DNA from: QNZT01 sp964651755
Lineage (GTDB): Bacteria; Campylobacterota; Campylobacteria; Campylobacterales; QNZT01
Reading direction: 5' to 3'
Assembly: GCA_964651755.1 (NCBI GenBank)
Contig: CAZYZD010000019.1
Coordinates: 1-29,271, forward strand
Length of the DNA: 29,271 bases
This document shows, piece after piece, positions 7,383 through 14,875 of this stretch (position 1 is the first letter of the stretch; every line of letters starts with the position of its first letter). The translations under genes were made by a program, and so were the position numbers. Below the pieces are notes generated by a model. That model was not told where the DNA came from. It did not search any database and worked only from the letters and a program-made list of their open reading frames with translations.

Positions 7383-7796
7383 ATGAAATTGGAAAAATTG
7401 CATTTTAGTGTTCATGATGATGAAGAGTGTAGTTGTGGGGCACTGGTCGCACTAGAAGCAGGTAAAGATATCCCTTTTGAAGTGAAACGTATTTTTTATA
7501 TATATGGTGTGGATTACCATCAAAAACGTGGTGCGCATGCACATCGTACTTCCTGGCAGTTACTTGTGTGTGTTCATGGAAGTTGTGAAATTATTCTTGG
7601 TGATGGAAGAGAGACAGAGAGGATATTGCTTGATGCTCCAAACAAAGGAGTTGTTCAGAAGCCGTTGATTTGGGGAGAGATGGAACATTTTTCCAAGGAT
7701 GCTGTTTTAATGGTACTTTCTGACTCTTTATATGATCCGGACGAGTATATACGCGATTATAAAGAATTTCTGGAGTTATGCGGAGTCTCTTCATGA
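7383..7796 (+). CDS. dTDP-4-dehydro-6-deoxyhexose 3,4-ketoisomerase (FdtA/QdtA/WxcM-like cupin)
   Basis: A 137-residue cupin that moves the keto group of dTDP-4-keto-6-deoxyglucose from C4 to C3, the committed step to 3-amino-3,6-dideoxyhexoses (Fuc3N or Qui3N). Family marks: VKRIFYIYGVD (about 34-44), the catalytic-pocket motif KRGAHAHR (48-55), LLVCVHGSCEIILGDG (about 60-75), LDAPNKG and IWGEMEHFSKDAVLMVLSD. FdtA (galacto product) and QdtA (gluco product) differ by few residues, so the stereochemistry cannot be set by eye. It is the first gene of a three-gene unit and overlaps the next by ATGA. The dTDP-sugar substrate needs RmlA/RmlB, which are not in the window. Confidence 0.92.
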   Translation: MKLEKLHFSVHDDEECSCGALVALEAGKDIPFEVKRIFYIYGVDYHQKRGAHAHRTSWQLLVCVHGSCEIILGDGRETERILLDAPNKGVVQKPLIWGEMEHFSKDAVLMVLSDSLYDPDEYIRDYKEFLELCGVSS

Positions 7797-8734
7797 AGAT
7801 AATACGTTATGAGGATGATTTAAAAAACGTTTGGAATGACTTTTTAAGAAATACGAAAAATTATCATTTCTTTTTTCACAGGGAATATTTGGCGTATCAT
7901 GGCGAAAGGTTTGAAGATTTTTCATTACTGGTTTACGATGAAAAAGAGAAACTGGTAGCTCTTTTACCGGCAAATGTAGAGGGTGATACGCTTTTTTCCC
8001 ATATGGGGTTGACTTATGGCGGTTTTTTGATCAATGACAATATGAAAGTAGAAAAGATGCTTGAGATTTTTGAAGCATTGAAATGCTTTCTTGTATCTAA
8101 AGGTATTTCAAAATTGATTTATAAAACGATTCCCTATATACATCATTACAAACCGGCGGAAGAGGATCGTTATGCGCTCTTTATACAAAATGCAAAGTTG
8201 ATTCAGCGTGATGTCGGAGCTGTGATTGACTTGCAAAAACCTGTTAAATATTCAAATGGACGTAAGTGGAGTTTGAAAAAGGCGAAAAAAGAGTCTTTTA
8301 CGATTGAAGAGAGCAGGGATTTTAAACTTTTCTGGGGACTTTTGGAAGAGATTTTAAAGCAGCAGCATGATTCCAAACCTGTTCATACCCTTGCAGAGAT
8401 AGAGCATTTAAACAACCTTTTTCCTGAAAATATACGACTCTATCTGATTTACAAAGAGCAACATTTAATGGCAGGGGGAATTACATTTGATAATCCAGAG
8501 ATCACACATCTTCAATATGTTGCCAATTCCAATGAAGGTAGACAAATTGGTGCGTTGGATTATCTGATCGATCATTTGATTAATGATCGGTTAAAACGAG
8601 GTAAGCGCTTTTTTGATTTTGGTACTTCGAACGAAGAGCAGGGGCGTGTATTGAACAAGGGATTGATAGATCAAAAAGAGCGTTTTGGTGCCAGAGCAGT
8701 TGTCAATGATCGCTATGAATGGATATTGCAATGA
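7793..8734 (+). CDS. FemAB/GNAT-like acyl or aminoacyl transferase in an amino-sugar operon
   Basis: A 313-residue protein of the Acetyltransf_6/FemAB-like fold. The N-terminal half (about 1-150) and C-terminal half (about 165-310) look like tandem GNAT domains; the second has the usual core (LYLIYKEQHLMAGGITF, then QIGALDYLIDHLINDRLKRGKRFFDFGTSN). No signal peptide or TM segment is seen. ATG 7793 is preferred over ATG 7778: it overlaps the upstream stop as ATGA and has GGAG at 7782-7785 seven bases before it, while 7778 has no usable spacing. Lying between the ketoisomerase and the aminotransferase, and with no hexapeptide-repeat acetyltransferase in the cluster, it is a good candidate for N-acylating the 3-amino group. 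That role is inferred; relatives also modify peptidoglycan or capsule. Confidence 0.75.
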   Translation: MKIIRYEDDLKNVWNDFLRNTKNYHFFFHREYLAYHGERFEDFSLLVYDEKEKLVALLPANVEGDTLFSHMGLTYGGFLINDNMKVEKMLEIFEALKCFLVSKGISKLIYKTIPYIHHYKPAEEDRYALFIQNAKLIQRDVGAVIDLQKPVKYSNGRKWSLKKAKKESFTIEESRDFKLFWGLLEEILKQQHDSKPVHTLAEIEHLNNLFPENIRLYLIYKEQHLMAGGITFDNPEITHLQYVANSNEGRQIGALDYLIDHLINDRLKRGKRFFDFGTSNEEQGRVLNKGLIDQKERFGARAVVNDRYEWILQ

Positions 8735-9828
8735 TTTTGTTTTTGGATTTGAAATCAATAAATGCTCCTTATATGGAAGCGATGCGTAATGCTTCAAAGA
8801 GAGTGATAGAGAGCGGATGGTATATACTGGGTAAAGAGGTTGAGAATTTTGAAAAAGCATTTGCTGATTATTGTGAAACAGAATATGCGATTGGGGTTGC
8901 TAGTGGTCTTGATGCACTCTCTTTGATTTTCAGAGCATACAAGGAGATGGGTGTTTTAGAAGAAGGCGATGAAGTGATTGTACCTGCAAATACATACATT
9001 GCTTCTATCCTGGCTGTCAGTGAAAACGGTCTTAAACCTGTTTTTGCGGAGCCGGATATAGAAACATACAATATTGATCCTGCTGAAATTGAAGCAAAAA
9101 TCACAGAGAAAACCAAAGCAATTCTTGCAGTACATCTCTATGGGCAGAGTGCGGATATGCAGCGTATTTATGAGTTGGCAAAAAAGTATAATCTAAAAGT
9201 AATCGAAGATGGTGCACAGGCACATGGTGCGCGTCATCACGGTAAACGTGTAGGAACTCTCGGAGATGCTGCCGGCTTCAGTTTTTATCCCGGAAAAAAT
9301 CTGGGAGCTTTGGGTGATGGTGGTGCAGTGACTACGAATGATGCGGCTTTGGCAGAGAGTGTCAGAGTACTTCGGAACTATGGAAGTGCAAAAAAATATT
9401 ATAATCTCTATAAAGGTGTCAATAGCAGGCTGGATGAGATACAGGCAGCTTTTTTATCTCTCAAACTTCCATATTTGGATCAAAATAATGCAAAACGTAC
9501 CGAGATAGCAGCAAAGTATTTGGAAAAGATCAATAATCCAAAGCTGATATTGCCAGTTCAAAAGAGTGAAAATGATCATGTATGGCATCTTTTTGTTATA
9601 CGCACCAGGGAGAGAGAGAAGTTGCAGAATTATCTTCATAATAAAGGTATTGCGACAATGATTCACTATCCTGTTCCTCCGCATAAGCAGGAAGCGTATC
9701 GTGAATATGCCGGGCTTGCACTGCCTTTGACAGAACAGATACATCGTGAAGTTTTGAGTATCCCCCTTCATGAGATGTTGAAGGAAGAGGAAGTTGAAAA
9801 GATTATTACTGCTTTAAACGGTTTTTGA
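8731..9828 (+). CDS. DegT/DnrJ/EryC1 aminotransferase (dTDP-3-keto-6-deoxyhexose 3-aminotransferase)
   Basis: A 365-residue PLP-dependent sugar aminotransferase, expected to use glutamate to aminate C3 of the ketoisomerase product (FdtB/QdtB role). The start ATG 8731 gives the family's usual N-terminus MILFLDLKSINAPYM and an ATGA overlap with the preceding gene; an ATG twelve bases earlier is less likely. Key features are SGLDALSLIFRA (58-69, PLP phosphate site), EDGAQAHGA (159-167; D160 and Q163 contact PLP), and the Schiff-base lysine K189 in FSFYPGKNLGALGDGG. The C-terminal YPVPPHKQ and LPLTEQIHREVLSIPLHEML stretches are also typical. Product identity follows from the neighbouring 3,4-ketoisomerase. 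It ends convergent with the GT2 gene, overlapping it by 23 bases. Confidence 0.93.
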   Translation: MILFLDLKSINAPYMEAMRNASKRVIESGWYILGKEVENFEKAFADYCETEYAIGVASGLDALSLIFRAYKEMGVLEEGDEVIVPANTYIASILAVSENGLKPVFAEPDIETYNIDPAEIEAKITEKTKAILAVHLYGQSADMQRIYELAKKYNLKVIEDGAQAHGARHHGKRVGTLGDAAGFSFYPGKNLGALGDGGAVTTNDAALAESVRVLRNYGSAKKYYNLYKGVNSRLDEIQAAFLSLKLPYLDQNNAKRTEIAAKYLEKINNPKLILPVQKSENDHVWHLFVIRTREREKLQNYLHNKGIATMIHYPVPPHKQEAYREYAGLALPLTEQIHREVLSIPLHEMLKEEEVEKIITALNGF

Positions 9829-10636
9829 TTCGCAGCAGTTGGATACGGATTGTAAATTTGGCAATCTCTTTTGCCAGAAGGTATTTGTGATAACCATAAA
9901 AATTATTCCAGTGGTGAATGAGTGTCTTTCTGCTATCGATAAGCAGCTGGATGAATTTTGGATTGTTCTGGATACTCATATTGTTTTCATGCAGCCGGTA
10001 AGCACTTACTTTTTCATCGAGAAATCCTATCAGGTTTTTTTGGGCAAACTGTAGATAGAGATCATAATCTTCCATATACATCTCTTCATTGTAGTTGCCA
10101 AATTCCTTATAAAAATCGCGTTTGACCATCAAGACTGGTCCGGGAACGGCAAAATTGGAAATAAACTCCTCTTTGATCCCCTCATCTGTCAAAAGTTTTG
10201 CTCTGTTGGCATGTCTGAGTGAAAAAAGACCGCTTTCATGTGTTTTTTTACCATTTTGATCGACTACGATGCAGTCTGCAAAAACAGCATATTTCTCAGG
10301 ATGTTCCTGAAGATAACGATATCTCTTTTCGAGCCCTCCCTCTAAAAGATAGTCATCACTTGCGAGTGTTACAAGATATTTTCCGCTTGAAAGTTCCAGA
10401 AGTTTGTTAAGTGTTTTTGTCAGTCCCTGATTTTTTTGGCTTTTATAGATGATTTTTATTTTATCGCCGTTTTTTTTGATCCACTGTTGTATTACCTGGT
10501 CGGTATTGTCTGTTGAACCGTCGTTTATGATGACGATCTCTTTGTTTTTAAAACTATCATGTAAAATCGAATCAAGTGTTTGAGTGACATAGTTTTCATG
10601 GTTATAAGCGGGAATCAAAATAGAGATAGTCGGCAC
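9806..10636 (-). CDS. Family 2 glycosyltransferase (GT-A fold)
   Basis: A 276-residue cytoplasmic glycosyltransferase for a surface glycan. It has the GT2 opening PTISILIPAYNHENYV, INDGSTDNTD (37-46, nucleotide site), the metal-binding ASDDY (92-96) and the acceptor-side MYMEDYDLYLQF. The GTG at 10634-10636 is taken as start because AAAGGAG (10645-10651) precedes it by 8 bases; a reading frame from TTG 10660 would put that ribosome site inside the gene. No TM segments are seen, so it is not a polyprenyl-phosphate transferase. Donor and acceptor cannot be told from sequence. It is convergent with the aminotransferase and divergent from the carbamoyltransferase, so it is transcribed alone. Confidence 0.9.
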   Translation of the reverse strand: MPTISILIPAYNHENYVTQTLDSILHDSFKNKEIVIINDGSTDNTDQVIQQWIKKNGDKIKIIYKSQKNQGLTKTLNKLLELSSGKYLVTLASDDYLLEGGLEKRYRYLQEHPEKYAVFADCIVVDQNGKKTHESGLFSLRHANRAKLLTDEGIKEEFISNFAVPGPVLMVKRDFYKEFGNYNEEMYMEDYDLYLQFAQKNLIGFLDEKVSAYRLHENNMSIQNNPKFIQLLIDSRKTLIHHWNNFYGYHKYLLAKEIAKFTIRIQLLRIKNRLKQ

Positions 10637-10668
10637 AATAAAAACTCCTTTGTATGACAATATTTACC

Positions 10669-10721
10669 TAAATCGGATTTTGTATAATATTTTTTAGAGA
10701 TATACCGATTTATGTTATAGT
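10669..10721. promoter_or_regulatory. Divergent promoter region with an 8-bp inverted repeat
   Basis: Between the GT2 and carbamoyltransferase genes, TAAATCGG (10669-10676) and CCGATTTA (10705-10712) form a perfect 8-bp inverted repeat with a 28-base spacer. The spacer holds TATAAT (10683-10688). An extended -10, TGTTATAGT, follows at 10713-10721 on the plus strand. The arms sit beside both possible -10 boxes, as an operator would, but a chance repeat in AT-rich DNA is possible. Confidence 0.35.
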
Positions 10722-10755
10722 ACTATTATAGTCAATTTTTTTATATGAGGGAAGT

Positions 10756-12591
10756 ATGATGAAATCACTGACACTTGGATTGAATTTTTTTGGCGGACAT
10801 GATACAAGTATTTTTGCCATTTTTGAAGATGATCTTTACGGACTTTCGCAGGAACGCATTACCCGTATCAAACATGATGCTATCTTCCCTGTTGATGCTT
10901 TACTTGAGATGTTACGCTATAAAAAGATAGATCCTGCTGTCATAGAAAAGTTAGATGTGGGTGTAGCGACATTGGCATTTCAGAAACGTATATTTAACGA
11001 GTATGCCTATGAGATGACTACTTCATTGCGCCGAATGCTTAAAGGAAGTGATGAAACACTCTATATCAAAGATTTTGTTCAGAGAAAAGAGACACTTCAG
11101 AAGAAGGGAAAATTTTCTCAGTTGCTTACTTTCGCCAGAAGCAGAGAGGGACGTAAGTATCTGAAGATGCAGTTTACAGGGAAAAAAATACCTCTGGATG
11201 CAATTATCCAGAAACATCTTAAAAAGATTTTCCCCAATGCTAAACTAAATATCTCTTTTTATGAACATCATCTTACACATGCCTATTCGACTTATTATGC
11301 TTCAGGCTTTGATGAAACGCTTGTGTTTACTTTTGACGGAGAAGGGGATGGTTGTTTCTCCAGAGTGTATGAAGTAAAAAAGGGAGAGTTTCATGAAGTC
11401 GGGGCAAGTGAAAACCGATATGTTGAAAACATGAAAATATATGACTTTGCAGACAGTGGCTATGCATCGGTAGGGAATATCTACTCTATTTTTACCTATT
11501 TACTGGGATATACTCCCAATGCTGATGAAGGGAAAGTGGAAGCACTAGCAGCGTTTGGTAATCATCAAAACAGCCTTTTTGACGATCTCTGTGCCGTTGC
11601 TGAGGTTAATGAAGAGAGATTATCTATCGAATTGAATGTTGCCAAACTTAACGAGATATTTGACCCGAAAAATCTGGACAAGCTTTTTAAAGAGTTTACG
11701 AAAGAGGATATCTCTGCGGCTCTTCAGAAAGCATTGGAAGAGATTGTATTGCGTTATTTGCGTATAGTTAAAAAAAGATATCCCGCAAAACGACTGGCAC
11801 TGGCTGGAGGCGTAACGGCAAATGTTATCATGAATATGAAGATTTTTGAAGAACTTTTTGAGGAGATATTTATTATTCCTGCAATGGGAGATGACGGTAT
11901 TTCTCAGGGGGCAGCAGTGATGAAATATCTGGAACTCTATCCTGAAGAGAGAGGAAAATTTCATTTTAGGATGATGCCGTACTATGGTTCTGCATATGGT
12001 AAAGATGAAGTTGAAAAAGCTTTGATGAAGGCAGGTGTGCAGTATCGGTATTTGGGTGAAGAGGCTTATTTGAAAGCTGCTGAACTGATTGTAGAGGGTA
12101 AGATCGGTGCGCTTTTTCATGGACGCTGTGAATTTGGTCCAAGGGCACTTGGAAATCGCAGTATCGTTGCTGATGTACGCAATAAAGAGATTCAAAAACT
12201 GATCAATAAAGAGATTAAAAAGCGACCTCTCTTTCAGCCTTTTTGTCCTTCTGTTCTGGAAGAAGAGAGAGAACGTCTTTTTGAAAGAGCATATGATAAC
12301 AAACATATGACCATTGCGTTTAAACTGAAAGAGGAGTTTAAAGAGGAGATCCCCGGAGCTGTTCATGTAGATTTGACAGCGAGGGTGCAGTTTGTTTCAC
12401 CACAAGATAATCCCAACTACTATAGTATGATTCAAAGAGTCAAAGAGTTGACAGGTTTTGGAGTGATTATCAATACCTCTTTTAACAAACATGGACGTAC
12501 GATGGTACTTACACCGGAGCATGCTTTGACTGATTTTATCGATACAAATCTTGATTTTATGGTGATGGAAGGATTTTTGGTTAATCGTTAG
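10756..12591 (+). CDS. NodU/CmcH/TobZ-family carbamoyltransferase
   Basis: A 611-residue enzyme that transfers a carbamoyl group from carbamoyl phosphate, through carbamoyl-AMP, to a hydroxyl of a sugar or similar acceptor. The N-terminal Kae1-like domain has GGHDTSIFAIFEDD (13-26), SQERITRIKHDAIFP, the metal-binding HHLTHA (171-176), FTFDGEGDG (191-199) and the ALAGGVTANV loop (348-357). The C-terminal carbamoyltransferase domain has GRCEFGPRALGNRS (456-469) and PFCPSVL. The length is normal for the family. ATG 10759 is an equally good start (better spacing from GAGGGA at 10747-10752). Its position beside dTDP-amino-sugar and GT2 genes suggests carbamoylation of a surface polysaccharide, but the acceptor is unknown. 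The stop overlaps the convergent membrane-protein gene by 4 bases. Confidence 0.92.
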   Translation: MMKSLTLGLNFFGGHDTSIFAIFEDDLYGLSQERITRIKHDAIFPVDALLEMLRYKKIDPAVIEKLDVGVATLAFQKRIFNEYAYEMTTSLRRMLKGSDETLYIKDFVQRKETLQKKGKFSQLLTFARSREGRKYLKMQFTGKKIPLDAIIQKHLKKIFPNAKLNISFYEHHLTHAYSTYYASGFDETLVFTFDGEGDGCFSRVYEVKKGEFHEVGASENRYVENMKIYDFADSGYASVGNIYSIFTYLLGYTPNADEGKVEALAAFGNHQNSLFDDLCAVAEVNEERLSIELNVAKLNEIFDPKNLDKLFKEFTKEDISAALQKALEEIVLRYLRIVKKRYPAKRLALAGGVTANVIMNMKIFEELFEEIFIIPAMGDDGISQGAAVMKYLELYPEERGKFHFRMMPYYGSAYGKDEVEKALMKAGVQYRYLGEEAYLKAAELIVEGKIGALFHGRCEFGPRALGNRSIVADVRNKEIQKLINKEIKKRPLFQPFCPSVLEEERERLFERAYDNKHMTIAFKLKEEFKEEIPGAVHVDLTARVQFVSPQDNPNYYSMIQRVKELTGFGVIINTSFNKHGRTMVLTPEHALTDFIDTNLDFMVMEGFLVNR

Positions 12592-13187
12592 GATTTTTTG
12601 GGATGAATTTCATGCAATAACTGGTCGTATACTTCACTGGTTGTTTCAAAATCATCTCTCTTTTTTGCTTTAGTCCGGGTAATCTCCTCTTTCATGATCT
12701 TTGTAAGTTCATTGATTCGTCTTTGGACTTCTCTTTTGCAGCCTCTTTTATGCTGTTCCAGACAGATTTCAATCATCTTGATCAGTTGTGGAAGCAGGGA
12801 ATTTGTCATCTTGGTGTAAAGATCGGTATAGGCGCGTTTTTCGATAAAATTGACAAATGTTTTCTGCTGGTCTTTGCTCAAATCCCAGATATCCTGGATA
12901 TGTGCAACCTGATTGTTGATGGTGTCATGTTTCTGATGTTGTTCGATATTGCGCTTTTTATGGATTTTTTCCAAAAATTTATGCTCTTTTGTTTTTTTGA
13001 TTTTGAGTTTATTTTTCCGCAACTCCTTTTTTCGTTTAAAGTGAAGAGAAACTACCACAATCATATAAATCAAAAGCAGCACTGCAAGGGAGAGTGAAAC
13101 GATGCCATCCAGAAAGGGGAGTATAATAGCAGCACAGAAAACACCAAATAGAAAGTAGTTCAGTCTTGTATCTATCCCCATATGCAT
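12588..13187 (-). CDS. Hypothetical two-TM protein with basic coiled cytoplasmic domain
   Basis: A 199-residue protein of unknown function. Two hydrophobic segments (about residues 10-26 and 30-48) are joined by a very short turn. A strongly basic, coiled-coil-prone stretch follows (about 49-90, rich in Lys/Glu/His), then a helical domain (about 95-195, with WDLSKDQQKTFVNFIEKR). The topology suggests a hairpin anchor with a cytoplasmic helical domain. It begins 3 bases after the leuA stop, with GGAGG (13199-13203) inside the leuA end, so it is almost certainly cotranscribed with leuA. M3 (13181) is an alternative start. No catalytic motif is visible. Confidence 0.8.
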   Translation of the reverse strand: MHMGIDTRLNYFLFGVFCAAIILPFLDGIVSLSLAVLLLIYMIVVVSLHFKRKKELRKNKLKIKKTKEHKFLEKIHKKRNIEQHQKHDTINNQVAHIQDIWDLSKDQQKTFVNFIEKRAYTDLYTKMTNSLLPQLIKMIEICLEQHKRGCKREVQRRINELTKIMKEEITRTKAKKRDDFETTSEVYDQLLHEIHPKKS

Positions 13188-13190
13188 AGT

Positions 13191-14741
13191 TTAAATGCCT
13201 CCCCGATCTCTTTTGCTGCGGTTCTCTTTTTCATAAACATAGGCATTGAGTGCGCTGATGTATGCTCTGGCACTGGCTATCATCGTGTCGATACTCAGAC
13301 CATGACCTGTAAAACTTGGAAGAGCGGGATCAAAACTAACCTTGACGGTAACTTTTGCCAGTGCATCTTTTCCCTGCGTAACGGCGGTGACTTTATAGTC
13401 TTTGAGTTCTCCTTTGATTTGGGAAATACGGTCTACGGTTTTAAAGATGGCATCCATTGTACCATTGCCGATACCTGCGTCGGTGATCTCCTCATCTTCA
13501 TATTTGATACAGATGGCAGCACTTGGTACACCGTTCATGCAGTCGTTGATCTGGAGATTGACAAGTTCGTAGGTTTTGGGAACCTGGACGATCTCATCGG
13601 TGATGATGGCTCTCAAGTCATCGTCGAAAATCTCTTTTTTCTTATCGGCAAGCAGTTTGAAACGTGCAAAGGACTGGTTAAGTTCCTCCTCTGAAAGTTT
13701 ATATCCCAGAGATTCGATCTTCTCTTTGAATGCATGACGACCGGATAGTTTACCCAAAACAATAGTTTCTGCATTATCCAATCCGATATCTTCTGCCCGC
13801 ATAATCTCGTAAGTTTCTTGATGTTTGAGTACGCCATCCTGGTGAATACCGCTTTCATGAGCAAAAGCGTTTTTACCGACAATCGCTTTGTTCGGCTGGG
13901 GAACGATACCCGTAATGTTGGCTACCAGTCTGCTGGCAGGGTAGATCTCTCTGGTGTTGATACGTGTATCGAGACCTTCAAAATAGTCATTTCTGGTTTT
14001 CAGAGCCATTACAATTTCTTCCATGGCAGCATTTCCTGCGCGCTCTCCCAGACCGTTGATGGTACACTCAACCTGTCTGGCACCGTTTTTTACAGATGCC
14101 AGAGAATTTGCCGTCGCAAGTCCGAGATCATTGTGGCAATGTACAGAGATGATTGCGCGATCTCCTACAAATTCGTGCAGTTCTTTGATTTTTGCACCCA
14201 TCTCTTCAGGCATTGTATAGCCTACTGTATCGGGGATATTGAGTGTTGTTGCCCCTGCCGCAATGACAGCATCAAGAATCTCTTTGAGAAAAGGCATTTC
14301 ACTTCGTCCTGCATCTTCACAGCTGAATTCTACGTCGTCAGTAAATGTTCGTGCATATTCTACTGCTTCTACAGCTTTTTGGATAACCTGATCCGGTGTC
14401 ATCTGAAGTTTGTATTTCATGTGAATAGGGCTGGTTGCGATAAATGTATGGATACGTTTGTATTTTGCATCTGCAATGGCATCACCGGCTGCTTTGATAT
14501 CCCGGCTCAGTGCTCTGGCAAGAGAACAAACGGTTGAGTTTTTTATTACTTTGGCGATATTGCTGATCGCTTCAAAGTCTCCCGGACTTGCAGCTGCAAA
14601 ACCAGCTTCGATAATATCCACATTGAGCTTTTCCAGTTGCAGCGCAATTTGTATTTTCTCTTCCATATTCATTGAAGCACCGGGACTCTGTTCTCCGTCC
14701 CTTAAAGTAGTATCAAATATTTTTACGATTTTATCACTCAT
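13191..14741 (-). CDS. leuA: 2-isopropylmalate synthase
   Basis: A 516-residue enzyme that condenses acetyl-CoA with 2-oxoisovalerate, the first committed step of leucine synthesis. The N-terminal TIM barrel has FDTTLRDGEQSPGASM (9-24), with R14 and D15 as expected for catalysis and metal binding, and HCHNDLG (201-207), whose histidines bind the divalent metal. NGLGERAGNAAMEEI (229-243) is also characteristic, distinguishing it from homocitrate or citramalate synthases together with length. The C-terminal region (about 385-505) is the LeuA allosteric domain for leucine feedback. A possible -10 (GATAAT, minus strand, 14766-14771) and a short leader lie upstream; no leader peptide with leucine codons was seen. 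Confidence 0.96.
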   Translation of the reverse strand: MSDKIVKIFDTTLRDGEQSPGASMNMEEKIQIALQLEKLNVDIIEAGFAAASPGDFEAISNIAKVIKNSTVCSLARALSRDIKAAGDAIADAKYKRIHTFIATSPIHMKYKLQMTPDQVIQKAVEAVEYARTFTDDVEFSCEDAGRSEMPFLKEILDAVIAAGATTLNIPDTVGYTMPEEMGAKIKELHEFVGDRAIISVHCHNDLGLATANSLASVKNGARQVECTINGLGERAGNAAMEEIVMALKTRNDYFEGLDTRINTREIYPASRLVANITGIVPQPNKAIVGKNAFAHESGIHQDGVLKHQETYEIMRAEDIGLDNAETIVLGKLSGRHAFKEKIESLGYKLSEEELNQSFARFKLLADKKKEIFDDDLRAIITDEIVQVPKTYELVNLQINDCMNGVPSAAICIKYEDEEITDAGIGNGTMDAIFKTVDRISQIKGELKDYKVTAVTQGKDALAKVTVKVSFDPALPSFTGHGLSIDTMIASARAYISALNAYVYEKENRSKRDRGGI

Positions 14742-14820
14742 ATATACTCTTCGGATTTTTTTGAGATTATCATATATTCAAGATTAAAAAGGGGTTAATT
14801 GAAGGGGAATGTTTTTGGGG

Positions 14821-14846
14821 AAGGAAACACATCCAGGTGTTTCCTT
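14821..14846 (-). terminator. Perfect 10-bp hairpin after ftsH, without a U-tract
   Basis: AAGGAAACAC (14821-14830) pairs perfectly with GTGTTTCCTT (14837-14846) around the loop ATCCAG. It lies 29 bases past the ftsH stop in the 134-bp space before leuA. On the minus strand the next bases are CCCCAAAAAC, so the usual U-tract is missing. It probably ends or stabilises the 3' end of the long ftsH-containing transcript. The rest of the intergenic region carries no gene. Confidence 0.6.
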
Positions 14847-14875
14847 AGGTGTATGTTATTACCTTTAGAGGTGGA

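Noticed and set aside
11620..12366. Long minus-strand open frame (248 codons) opposite the carbamoyltransferase
   Set aside because: The plus-strand product is a clear carbamoyltransferase over its whole length; the antisense frame is rich in Phe, Cys, His and Ser with no domain and has no ribosome site.
7383..12591. Sugar block as a mobile island
   Set aside because: No integrase, transposase, flanking direct repeats or disrupted tRNA border it; codon use looks like its neighbours by eye. Transfer remains possible but unsupported.
13818..14537. Plus-strand open frame (239 codons) opposite leuA
   Set aside because: LeuA motifs cover this stretch; the shadow is Cys/Phe-rich and without domain structure.
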